A DNA stretch of 64,000 nt from Mesoflavibacter sp. Lineage in GTDB: Bacteria; Pseudomonadota; Alphaproteobacteria; UBA8366; Aestuariispiraceae. The translations under genes were made by a program, and so were the position numbers. The notes beneath the pieces were generated by a model. It was given only the letters and a program-made list of their open reading frames with translations, was not told the DNA's origin and searched no databases. The stretch lies in the NCBI GenBank assembly GCA_017792345.1, contig CP051228.1:3378148-3442147 (forward strand), in the 5' to 3' direction. Below are positions 38,193-46,340 of the stretch, piece by piece. The stretch's first letter is position 1, and the number at the start of each line of letters is the position of its first letter.

Positions 38193-39110
38193 TCAATTCC
38201 CTTTTTGCCGGTTCCGCGCCAGATTTTCCCGCCATGTCAGGATCAGCGCGCCCAGCACGATCAGGCCCGCGCCCAGGGCGGTCACGGTTCCGGGCGTTTC
38301 ACCGAACAACAGCCAGCCGTAAACCGTCGCGAAGATCAGTGTGGTGTAGAAGAAGGGGGCGGCGACATTGGCCTCTGCCAGGGCGATGCCCTTGAGGAAC
38401 AGCGTCTGGGCGGAAATCATCATGACGCCCAGCAGGATCATCATGCCCCATTGCTCCGCCGTCGGTTCGCGCCAGTACAGGACGGCCGGAACCGTTGCGA
38501 CCAGCGCGCCCATGCCGTTGTTGATCGCCAGAATTTTCAGGGGCGGTTCGCGTCCGCTCAACATCTTGATGAAGATCAGCTCCGCGCCCATGAAGGCGGC
38601 GGCGGCCAATGCGATCAAGGCGGCGGGTTGGAACGTATCCATGCCGGGGCGGGTCAGGACCAGCGCGCCCATGAAGGCGATGGCGGCCGCGCCCCAGCGC
38701 CAGACCCCAACCAGTTCCTTCAGGAAGACAACCGCGAAGACCATTGCGAAGAGGGGGCTGAGAAAGCTGATCGCGGTCGCGTCGGTCAGCGGCATCAGGC
38801 CTGCCGCCGTGAACAGCCCGACCACCCCGCCATAGCCCATGGCGACGCGCCCCGCATGCAGGCCATAGGCGGATTGCCGGAAGGAATGGCCGCGCATCAG
38901 GGCCAGGGGTACCACGACCGATGCCCCGAAGAAGAACCGAGCCCAGCTGATCTGAAGTGGGTGCAGGGCCTCGTCACCCGCAATCTGCGGCCCCAGCGAC
39001 CGGGCGATCAAGGTCGTCCCGGCCAGCAACATGCAGCACATCACCACATAGACCGCACCCTTGATGTTGTCCGGCTTGGGCGGCACGAAGGCGGGGGGCG
39101 AAGACGGCAT
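38193..39110 (-). CDS. EamA-family (DMT) transporter
   Basis: 305 residues, about ten membrane helices in two repeated halves (GAVYVVMCCMLLAGTTLIAR and LKILAINNGMGALVATVPAV). The superfamily exports amino acids, purines or small metabolites; the substrate is unknown. I start at 39110 (MPSSPPAFVPPKPDN) because the frame upstream (to 39254) is not membrane-like; the ribosome site (AAAGG, 11 bases away) is weak. Confidence 0.85.
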   Translation of the reverse strand: MPSSPPAFVPPKPDNIKGAVYVVMCCMLLAGTTLIARSLGPQIAGDEALHPLQISWARFFFGASVVVPLALMRGHSFRQSAYGLHAGRVAMGYGGVVGLFTAAGLMPLTDATAISFLSPLFAMVFAVVFLKELVGVWRWGAAAIAFMGALVLTRPGMDTFQPAALIALAAAAFMGAELIFIKMLSGREPPLKILAINNGMGALVATVPAVLYWREPTAEQWGMMILLGVMMISAQTLFLKGIALAEANVAAPFFYTTLIFATVYGWLLFGETPGTVTALGAGLIVLGALILTWRENLARNRQKGN

Positions 39111-39283
39111 CGGCGCGGGGCCTTTCAGGTGGAAGAAGGTCGCATGACCGCCTTGTGAAGGGGCGGGCGGGATGGCTAGAGTGCGGCGGTCCCGTACTTG
39201 ATTATGCGCGCGGTTCGGGCCGATCAAGTGAAACACAGATGCTGCCGCGCCCATAGACCAGTCCAGTGAAGGCCCGTTCGTTC

Positions 39284-40141
39284 ATGGCCATTTTGTCGAT
39301 TCAATCCCATGTCGCCTTTGGTCATGTCGGCAATGCTGCGGCAACCTTTCCGCTACAGCGTAAGGGTTGGGAAGTCTGGGCTGTTCACACGGTCATGTTC
39401 GCCGCGCATGCCGGATATGGACCGCCGGCCGGGCCGATCTTTTCGCCAGAAACGATCCGCGAAGTGGTTGCCGGACTGGAACGCCAAGGGTTCCTGTCGC
39501 AATGCCGCGCGGTCTTGAGCGGTTATCTGGGCGACGCGGCGCTGGGGGAGGCCGTGCTGGACGCCGTGGCACGGGTCCGAAGGCATAACCCGGACGCGGT
39601 TTACTGCTGCGATCCCGTCATGGGCGACGCAGCGCCCGGCGTTTACGTTCGGGACAATATTCCGGATTTCATGCGCGATCGGGCAATCCCCGCAGCGGAC
39701 ATCGCGACGCCCAACGCCTTCGAACTCGAACTGCTGACCGGGATTCCGATTGTCCGTCTCGAGGATGCGGTGGCGTCCTGTCAGGCGCTGCGCCGGTCCG
39801 GGCCGGATACCGTGCTGCTGACCTCTCTGGAGCGCGAAGGCACACCGGACGGCATGATCGAGATGCTGACGGTCACGGGCGAGGGCGCATGGCTGGTGGC
39901 GACGCCGAAACTGGATCTGACCCCACCACCGAACGGGGCCGGCGATCTGACGGCGGCGCTTTTTCTGGCGAATCTATTGGACGGCCTAGCCCCACCGGAC
40001 GCCCTGGCTGCCACGTCGGCATCGGTTCAGGCAGTGTTCCAGGCGACGGCGCGGGCGGGCACGCGCGAATTGGCGATCCTCGACGCGCAGGAGGCATTCG
40101 TCACGCCCCCGGTGGCATTCGACGCGGTCTCGGTCGGGTAG
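39284..40141 (+). CDS. pdxY: Pyridoxal/pyridoxamine kinase PdxY
   Basis: 285 residues. Family marks: ILSIQSHVAFGHVGNAAATF at the start, YCCDPVMGD (substrate/phosphate), TPNAFELELLTG and PNGAGDLTAALFLA (anion hole and catalytic Asp). It phosphorylates pyridoxal to PLP in the salvage path. ATG at 39284 gives the family N-terminus; a GTG six codons upstream is less likely. The ribosome site is poor. Confidence 0.92.
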   Translation: MAILSIQSHVAFGHVGNAAATFPLQRKGWEVWAVHTVMFAAHAGYGPPAGPIFSPETIREVVAGLERQGFLSQCRAVLSGYLGDAALGEAVLDAVARVRRHNPDAVYCCDPVMGDAAPGVYVRDNIPDFMRDRAIPAADIATPNAFELELLTGIPIVRLEDAVASCQALRRSGPDTVLLTSLEREGTPDGMIEMLTVTGEGAWLVATPKLDLTPPPNGAGDLTAALFLANLLDGLAPPDALAATSASVQAVFQATARAGTRELAILDAQEAFVTPPVAFDAVSVG

Positions 40142-40233
40142 GATCGGCGGTTCCCAACCCGGGATCGAAAAATTTCATTTCGTCTTCCGCCTTCCCGCTG
40201 TGAGACTGCCCCGCGTTGAAGGAGGACAGGGCC

Positions 40234-41778
40234 ATGGCCAGAATTCAGGACACCGCCGGACGACGGGGACGCAGACGGGGGGGCGGCCAGGCGGCGCCGT
40301 TGCGCAAGCCCGATTACACCCACCTTCGCCACCCGTTCCAGCCGCAGGCCGCCTTCAGCGACGATGCCGTCCAGGCGATGCACGACACCGCCCTGCGGGT
40401 ACTGGAAGAGCTGGGTCTGAAGGTCCTTCTGCCGGAAGGGCGCGCCATTTTCCGCGAAGCCGGCGCGATCGTCGACGACGATACCGAGATGGTCCGGATC
40501 GGTCGGGACATTATCGAACAGGCCCTGAAAACCGCGCCGCGATCCTTCGTTTTGCGCGCGGCAAACCCCGATCGCGCCCAGACCTTCGAACTGGGTGCCA
40601 TGCTGTTTATGGCGGGGGCGGGCTGTCCGCATGCGACGGACCGGCTGCGCGGACGGCGACCCGGTTCGTTGCGGGATTTCGAAGAGACGCTGACGCTGCA
40701 ACAGAGCTTCGACGTCATTCACGTACTGGGGCCGTCGGCGGAACCGCAGGACGTACCGGTGGCTTTGCGCCATTACGCCATGACCCGCGCGCAGCTTGCC
40801 CTGACGGACAAGCCGATGTTCGTTTATGCCCGGGGGACGCCCCAGGTCCTGGAATGTTTCGAGATGATCCAACGCGCGCGCGGCCTGGATCAGGCCGGTT
40901 TCGAAGACGGTGTCTGGGCGACGACGATCATCAACAGCAATTCGCCCCGCCAGCTGGACCGCCCGATGACCCAGGGCATTATCGATTTCGCGCGACACAA
41001 CCAGCTTTCGGTCATAACGCCCTTCTGCCTGGCCGGGGCGATGGCGCCGATCACGGTGTCCGGCGCGCTGACGCTGCAGCATGCCGAGGCCCTGGCCGGG
41101 ATCGCCCTGGCGCAGCATGTCCGGCCCGGTGCGCCGGTCGCTTATGGCGGGTTCTCGTCCAATGTCGATATGAAATCCGGGTCGCCCGCCTTTGGCACGC
41201 CGGAACATATCAAGGCGGCGCTGGGCACCGGCCAACTGGCCCGTCATATCGGGCTGCCCTGGCGCGGGGCGGCGGGGTCGGCCGCCAATATCTCAGACGC
41301 ACAGGCCGCCAATGAAACGGTAATGAGCGCCTGGGGGGCGGTCCTGGCCAATGCGACGGTGACGGTTCATGCGGCGGGCTGGCTGGAGGGCGGGCTCAGC
41401 TTCGGATATGAGAAATTCATCAACGACGTGGAATCGCTCCAGACCTTCGCTGAGCTTTGCATTCCGCCGGGCGGGGATGCCGCCGAGATTGGTTTCGACG
41501 CCATCGCCGACGTCAAGCCGGGCGGTCATTTCTTCGCCACCGCGCATACGATGGAACGGTATCAGACAGCCTTCTACGCGCCCCTGGTCGCGGATCTGTC
41601 GAATTTCGGCAGTTGGAGCGAGGCAGGGGGCCTGACATCGACCGAGCGTGCGACCGATATCTGGCAGAGCGTTCTGGCCGGGTTCGAACCGCCGCCCGGA
41701 GGAGCCGAGGCGGCCGATCGGATCGATCAGTTCATCGCCGACCGAACCGCACGCGGCGGGGCGCCGCCGGAATCCTGA
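40234..41778 (+). CDS. MttB-family (trimethylamine methyltransferase-like), non-pyrrolysine
   Basis: 514 residues. TIM-barrel methyltransferase: HDTALRVLEELGLKVLLPEG, FVLRAANPDRAQTFELG and VTVSGALTLQHAEALAGIAL match the MttB superfamily. The frame is continuous, with no in-frame TAG, so this is a member without pyrrolysine, of the type that includes glycine-betaine methyltransferases. It probably demethylates a quaternary amine, giving methyl groups to a corrinoid protein, but no corrinoid or MtbA gene is visible. GAAGGAGG precedes the ATG at 40234. An N-terminal Arg/Gly-rich stretch (RRGRRRGGGQ) is unusual. Confidence 0.85.
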   Translation: MARIQDTAGRRGRRRGGGQAAPLRKPDYTHLRHPFQPQAAFSDDAVQAMHDTALRVLEELGLKVLLPEGRAIFREAGAIVDDDTEMVRIGRDIIEQALKTAPRSFVLRAANPDRAQTFELGAMLFMAGAGCPHATDRLRGRRPGSLRDFEETLTLQQSFDVIHVLGPSAEPQDVPVALRHYAMTRAQLALTDKPMFVYARGTPQVLECFEMIQRARGLDQAGFEDGVWATTIINSNSPRQLDRPMTQGIIDFARHNQLSVITPFCLAGAMAPITVSGALTLQHAEALAGIALAQHVRPGAPVAYGGFSSNVDMKSGSPAFGTPEHIKAALGTGQLARHIGLPWRGAAGSAANISDAQAANETVMSAWGAVLANATVTVHAAGWLEGGLSFGYEKFINDVESLQTFAELCIPPGGDAAEIGFDAIADVKPGGHFFATAHTMERYQTAFYAPLVADLSNFGSWSEAGGLTSTERATDIWQSVLAGFEPPPGGAEAADRIDQFIADRTARGGAPPES

Positions 41779-41893
41779 TACCGCGCATGTCTATATTTTC
41801 CGCACAGGGCTGGATCGACCTTGGTCCGGGTGCTTAGATCGGCCGCGGACCCATTCGGGCCCATGATCCGATCTGATGCAGGAGAGAGCCACC

Positions 41894-43132
41894 GTGACCC
41901 AGCCCCATGACATCGTCCTTCGCAACGCAAATATCCTGGATACCGAGGCCGGGGCGTTGCTGGGCGAGCATTCCGTTCTGTTGCGGGACGGCCGGGTTGC
42001 GGAGATCGAAACCGGCGCGTTTCGATGTGACGGGGCCGAGGAAATTGATCTGAAGGGCCGGACGTTGATGCCGGGCCTATGCGATGCCCATGTCCATGTG
42101 ACCGCCTTCACCGCTGATTTCGCGAAGCTGAAGGCGACCTCGCCCTTCTATGTCGCAGCGCGGGCGGCCGAGACATTGCGCGGTATGGCCAGCCGGGGCT
42201 TTACCACGGTGCGGGATGCCGGCGGCGCGGATTGGGGCCTGGCCAAGGCGGTCGAAGAAGGGCGCATCGACGGGCCCCGCCTGCTGTTCTGCGGCCACGC
42301 CCTGTCCCAGACCGGCGGGCATGGCGATCTGCGCGGGCCAGGCGAGGACGGGTTGGATCAATGTTTCTGCTGTGCCGGGTTGGGCCATGTCTGCGACGGC
42401 GTCCCGGAGGTGCTGCGCGCGGCGCGGGAAGAGATCCGGCGCGGTGCGACGCATCTTAAGATCATGGCGTCGGGCGGTGTCTCGTCCCCGACCGACCGGA
42501 TCACCTCGACCCAGTTTTCCGAATCCGAGTTGCGCGCCATTGTCGGCGAGGCCGAGGCGGCGTTGATCCCCGTCATGGCCCATGCCTATACCGCCCGGGC
42601 GATCAACCGCGCGGTCCGTGCCGGGGTCACGTCCATCGAACACGGCAATCTGCTGGATGATGAATCCGTTCGACTGTTGAACGCCCATGGCGCGACCCTG
42701 GTGCCGACCTTGATCATTTACCGTTCATTGGTGGAGGAGGGCGAAGCCGCGGGCTTGGCCGCCGATCTGGTGAAGAAGACCTGGGACGTCCTCGACGCCG
42801 GATTGGTGGCGCTGGAGAAGGCTTATCGCGGCGGTGTGCATATCGCTTATGGCTCTGACCTGCTGGGTCAGATGCACCGGCGGCAGTCGGAGGAGTTCAC
42901 GATCCGAAGCGAGGTCGTTCAGCCCGCCGATCTGGTGCGACAGGCGACCCTGAATGCCGCGCAGCTTTTCGGCATGGCCGACCGCATCGGTCGGGTGAGG
43001 CAGGGTTTCTATGCCGATCTGATCGTCGTCGATGGCGATCCGTTGAGCGACATATCCTGCCTGGCACAGCCGGAACGGCATATCCGCGCGGTCCTGAAAG
43101 GCGGAAGGTTCCTCAATCGTAGGGACCTTTAG
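41894..43132 (+). CDS. Metal-dependent amidohydrolase (imidazolonepropionase/prolidase-like)
   Basis: 412 residues. Metal ligands are in DAHVHV (after LMPGLC), HLKIMASGG (Lys), MAHAYTARAI, IEHGNLLDD and YGSDLLG. This resembles Xaa-Pro dipeptidase-type members of the amidohydrolase superfamily. Following the MttB homologue by about 115 bases, it could hydrolyse a methylated amine conjugate, but that is inference. GTG at 41894 has AGGAGAG seven bases upstream; ATG at 41876 is the alternative. The TAG stop abuts a palindromic repeat. Confidence 0.88.
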   Translation: MTQPHDIVLRNANILDTEAGALLGEHSVLLRDGRVAEIETGAFRCDGAEEIDLKGRTLMPGLCDAHVHVTAFTADFAKLKATSPFYVAARAAETLRGMASRGFTTVRDAGGADWGLAKAVEEGRIDGPRLLFCGHALSQTGGHGDLRGPGEDGLDQCFCCAGLGHVCDGVPEVLRAAREEIRRGATHLKIMASGGVSSPTDRITSTQFSESELRAIVGEAEAALIPVMAHAYTARAINRAVRAGVTSIEHGNLLDDESVRLLNAHGATLVPTLIIYRSLVEEGEAAGLAADLVKKTWDVLDAGLVALEKAYRGGVHIAYGSDLLGQMHRRQSEEFTIRSEVVQPADLVRQATLNAAQLFGMADRIGRVRQGFYADLIVVDGDPLSDISCLAQPERHIRAVLKGGRFLNRRDL

Positions 43133-43230
43133 AGCGGTATTCGTTCAGCTGGAACCGCCTGCGCCGACGCTCCTAACCGACAACCCGCCATACCGATCTC
43201 AGGTGATTTCAGCTGAACGAAGACCGCTCT
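43131..43230. repeat. 100-bp imperfect inverted repeat (REP/RIME-like element)
   Basis: Left arm AGAGCGGTATTCGTTCAGCT, then GGAA (43131-43154), and right arm TTCAGCTGAACGAAGACCGC, then TCT (43208-43230), are near-perfect reverse complements with one mismatch and one extra base. The 53-base centre is not repeated. It begins at the last bases of the amidohydrolase stop codon (TAG AGC). It looks like an intergenic mobile repeat or terminator module of the kind known from alphaproteobacteria; no second copy is visible in the window. Confidence 0.75.
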
Positions 43231-43287
43231 AGGTTACGGGAATTCTAAAATTTACGCGTATGCGTCGAATTGGTCTAAAAGGGCTGG

Positions 43288-43791
43288 ATGATATTCGACG
43301 GCATTCCCGGAACGGATCTGTGGGTAGAGGCGGCTGAGGATCGTGCTTATCTGCGCGACCATGGATTTCCCGCCGCGCATCTGTCGGACGCCCTGGCCTA
43401 TTGGCGACACGAAATGCAAGACGGTTCGCTGCCTCCCGTGGCGTCGATCGACCCGTTGAAAATTCCAAGAACCGCATTGCCTTGGTCCGATCTGATCGGC
43501 GTTGTCTACGACCCGCTGCGGTTTCAAATCAGGCTGTGGGGCACATCCGTCGTTCGGGCGGTCGGCCACGACCTCAAAGGGACATGGCTGGATGAGGCGG
43601 GTATGAAGGACGGCATTCGTCGGCTGACGGCGGTTGTTGAGCGTCGCATTCCTTACTTCGCCCGCATCCCGTTGACCTGGCATGTCGAGGAATACCGGCA
43701 CCGATCCCATTATTGCAGTCTGGGACTGCCGTTTCGCGATGAAACCGGCGCCGTCAGTCGCATTCTTTGCTTTCTCGATTTCGAGACCTGA
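43288..43791 (+). CDS. PAS-domain protein (PAS_5-like)
   Basis: 167 residues. The pattern PPVASIDPLKIPRTALPWSD, LRFQIRLWGTSVVRAVGHDL and RHRSHYCSLGLPFRDE, with the last strand RILCFLDF, matches the alphaproteobacterial PAS_5 family. No effector domain is attached, so it probably acts as a stand-alone sensor or adaptor. No adjacent kinase or cyclase partner is visible. Confidence 0.75.
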   Translation: MIFDGIPGTDLWVEAAEDRAYLRDHGFPAAHLSDALAYWRHEMQDGSLPPVASIDPLKIPRTALPWSDLIGVVYDPLRFQIRLWGTSVVRAVGHDLKGTWLDEAGMKDGIRRLTAVVERRIPYFARIPLTWHVEEYRHRSHYCSLGLPFRDETGAVSRILCFLDFET

Positions 43792-43928
43792 ACATCCGTG
43801 GCCTTTCAGCTGTCGGCCAAAAATTGTCACGACACAACCGATAGGTTTGTTAGTTTACTATCTACCTGCTGGCGATAAGCCGGAAAGGCGGCCGGCGCCA
43901 AAACATAGTAAGGAATTGGAGGTGGAGT

Positions 43929-45362
43929 ATGTCTTTATTCGAAGGGCTCTTCGGGGCCATCGGCGATTTCACCTGGGGTTGGTCGCTTATTCCCATTCTG
44001 GTCGTCTTCGGCATTTTCATTACCTGTCTGACCGGCTTCGTTCAGTTTCGGTTTTTCAGCCGCATGTTCCGCGTGTTGTCGTCCAAGAACCAAAGTGGCG
44101 ATCCCAACGCGATCTCGGCGCGGCAGGCTCTCCTGGTGTCGGTTGGCGGGCGCGTCGGCGGCGGTAATATCGCCGGTGTGGCGGTTGCGATCACATTGGG
44201 CGGGCCGGGCGCCGTATTCTGGATGTGGGCGATTGCCCTGGTCGGCATGGCGACCAGCCTCGTCGAATGTTCGTTGGCGCAGCTCTACAAGCGCCGGGAG
44301 CCGGACGGCATGTTTCGCGGCGGTCCCGCCCGGTCCATCATTCATGGGTTGGGGTCGAATTACCGCTGGCTGGCGGTACTCTATGCGGTCTGTTTGATTG
44401 CCGCCTTCGCGATCGGGTTCAATGCGTTCCAGGGCAATACGGTCGCCGGCGCGGCGGAGGAAAGCCTGGGCATCGACCGCTGGTGGACCGGCGGGCTGCT
44501 GACCATCATTGCCGGGTTCGTCGTGTTCGGCGGCATCCGCCGCATCGCCAAGGTCGCAGATATCGTCATCCCGATCATGGCCCTGGCCTATATCGCCATG
44601 GCGCTGGTCGTCATCGTGATCAATATCGGGGACCTTCCGGGCGTCATCTGGTCTATCGTGGCCAATGCGCTGGGCTTCGAAGAGGCAGTCGGTGGCGGGA
44701 TCGGCGCCGCCATCGCGCAAGGTCTGCGGCGTGGCCTGTTCTCCAACGAGGCCGGGTTGGGTTCCGCACCCAATGTCGCGGCGACAGCGGATGTGCGCCA
44801 CCCGATCAGCCAGGGAATCACGCAATCCTTTTCGGTCTTCATCGACACGATCCTGATCTGCTCCTGCACGGCTTTCGTCATCCTGTTGGGCGACGTCTAT
44901 GCGCCGGGCGAGGAGGCGATCGACGGAATCGTGCTGACCCAGCAATCGCTGGTCTATCACCTGGGTGAGTGGACGCAGTATTTCCTGACCTTCATCATCC
45001 TGCTCTTCGCGTTCAGTTCGATCATCTACAACTACTATCTGGGGGAAAATGCGCTGACCACGATCACCGGTCATCCAATGGCGCTGAACGTGCTGCGGGT
45101 GGTGATCATGGGCATCGTCTTCCTGGGCGCGGTGGCGCCCGGTGCGACGGCGGTCTTCTTCTTCTCGGATCCGATGATGGGCGTCCTGGCCCTGGTCAAT
45201 CTGATCGCGATCATGATGCTATTGCCGACCTGCCTGCGCCTTCTGCAGGATTTCCGGCGACAGTTGCAGAACGGCGTGCAGCGGCCGGTTCTCAATCCGG
45301 ACGATTTCCCCGATCTGGACATCGACCGCACCGCCTGGACCGGCGAGGCGCCGAAAAACTAG
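43929..45362 (+). CDS. Sodium:alanine/glycine symporter (AGCS family)
   Basis: 477 residues, 10-11 membrane helices. Family marks: ARQALLVSVGGRVGGGNIAG, GPGAVFWMWAIALVGMATS, KRREPDGMFRGGPARSIIHG, LFSNEAGLGSAPNVAATADV and ENALTTITG. It imports alanine or glycine with Na+. Divergent from nothing; it ends facing the AAA ATPase gene across a hairpin. GGAGGTGGAGT precedes the ATG. Confidence 0.93.
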   Translation: MSLFEGLFGAIGDFTWGWSLIPILVVFGIFITCLTGFVQFRFFSRMFRVLSSKNQSGDPNAISARQALLVSVGGRVGGGNIAGVAVAITLGGPGAVFWMWAIALVGMATSLVECSLAQLYKRREPDGMFRGGPARSIIHGLGSNYRWLAVLYAVCLIAAFAIGFNAFQGNTVAGAAEESLGIDRWWTGGLLTIIAGFVVFGGIRRIAKVADIVIPIMALAYIAMALVVIVINIGDLPGVIWSIVANALGFEEAVGGGIGAAIAQGLRRGLFSNEAGLGSAPNVAATADVRHPISQGITQSFSVFIDTILICSCTAFVILLGDVYAPGEEAIDGIVLTQQSLVYHLGEWTQYFLTFIILLFAFSSIIYNYYLGENALTTITGHPMALNVLRVVIMGIVFLGAVAPGATAVFFFSDPMMGVLALVNLIAIMMLLPTCLRLLQDFRRQLQNGVQRPVLNPDDFPDLDIDRTAWTGEAPKN

Positions 45363-45386
45363 CTTTGCCGTTCGCTTCGATTGACA

Positions 45387-45415
45387 GGAAGGGGCGTCAT
45401 TCGGCGCCCCTTTCC
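45387..45415. terminator. Hairpin between convergent symporter and AAA ATPase genes
   Basis: Arms AAGGGGCG (45389-45396) and CGCCCCTT (45405-45412), extendable with one bulge to GGAAGGGGCG and CGCCCCTTTCC. The T/A-tracts on both sides are short, so termination strength is uncertain. It lies between the two stop codons. Confidence 0.6.
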
Positions 45416-45428
45416 AATTGGGGCAGGA

Positions 45429-46193
45429 TCAGGAATCGAACCGATCGAAGATTTCGCGCAGATAGGCGTCGGGATTTTCCAGGAACCGCCGGGTGATCCG
45501 GTAATGGCCGGTTTCCCGATAATCCGCCAACCGGATCGTATCGCCCTGCAGATAGTACAGGTCTGCATTCGGATAGGCCATCAGGATCGGCGAATGGGTC
45601 GCCATGATGACTTGGGCTTCCCCGGATTCTTCCAATGCCCGCAGAATGGCGAGCAGCTCTATCTGACGCTGGGGGGACAGGGCGGCTTCCGGTTCGTCCA
45701 GGATGTAAATGCCCTTGCCGCCGAACCGGTTCTCGAAAAGCGATAGGAACGCCTCCCCATGGGACTGCCGGTGCAATGAAGAACCGCCATAGGATGCGTA
45801 GGCGGCGGAGCCCGCATGGCTCGACATCTCGTCCAGATAGCCGGCGAAGTTGAAGAAGCTCTCGGCCCGCATGAAGAAGCCTTGTGCCACCTTCGGCCGC
45901 CACGCGAAGGTCAGAGCCTTCGCGAGGGGGGCGACATCCGCCGTTTGGTCATAGACGTGATCCCGGTTGCCACCGCTGACATTGAAGCCGCAATGGTAGG
46001 CGATCGTCTCCAATAGGGTCGATTTGCCGGACCCATTCTCGCCGACGATCACGGTTACAGGCGTGGAGAAAGTCAGGTCGAGGCCGTCCAGGATGGGCAA
46101 GCTCAGTGGATATTCCGCCCTGTCCTTCGGCGGTTCACGAAAGTACACCCGCTTTAGAAAAGGGGCCTGGAGCCCAAACTCGCCTGCCGCCAT
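45429..46193 (-). CDS. AAA/ABC-type predicted ATPase (COG3910-like)
   Basis: 254 residues. Walker A VIVGENGSGKSTLLETIAYH, ABC-signature-like SLHRQSHGEAFLSLF, Walker B GIYILDEPEAALSPQRQ and switch His in MATHSPILM. This is the SMC/ABC-like single-domain ATPase group of COG3910, found alone or in defence and overcoming-lysogenization (OLD)-like settings. It follows the giant SIR2 gene on the same strand after a 147-base AT-rich gap. A functional link is possible but not shown: the gap is long enough for its own promoter. Confidence 0.85.
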   Translation of the reverse strand: MAAGEFGLQAPFLKRVYFREPPKDRAEYPLSLPILDGLDLTFSTPVTVIVGENGSGKSTLLETIAYHCGFNVSGGNRDHVYDQTADVAPLAKALTFAWRPKVAQGFFMRAESFFNFAGYLDEMSSHAGSAAYASYGGSSLHRQSHGEAFLSLFENRFGGKGIYILDEPEAALSPQRQIELLAILRALEESGEAQVIMATHSPILMAYPNADLYYLQGDTIRLADYRETGHYRITRRFLENPDAYLREIFDRFDS

Positions 46194-46340
46194 GCCGGGG
46201 AAGTCCCCTAAAGTCTTCGATCATCATATCGCGCCAGTCGCCGATTAAGAGGCTCCGAGCAAGTGAACAAAAAGAGTATAAAAAATAATTCTATCGTTCA
46301 AGAGCAGAGCACGACGGCGGCTTTCCAGGATGTCTTGACG

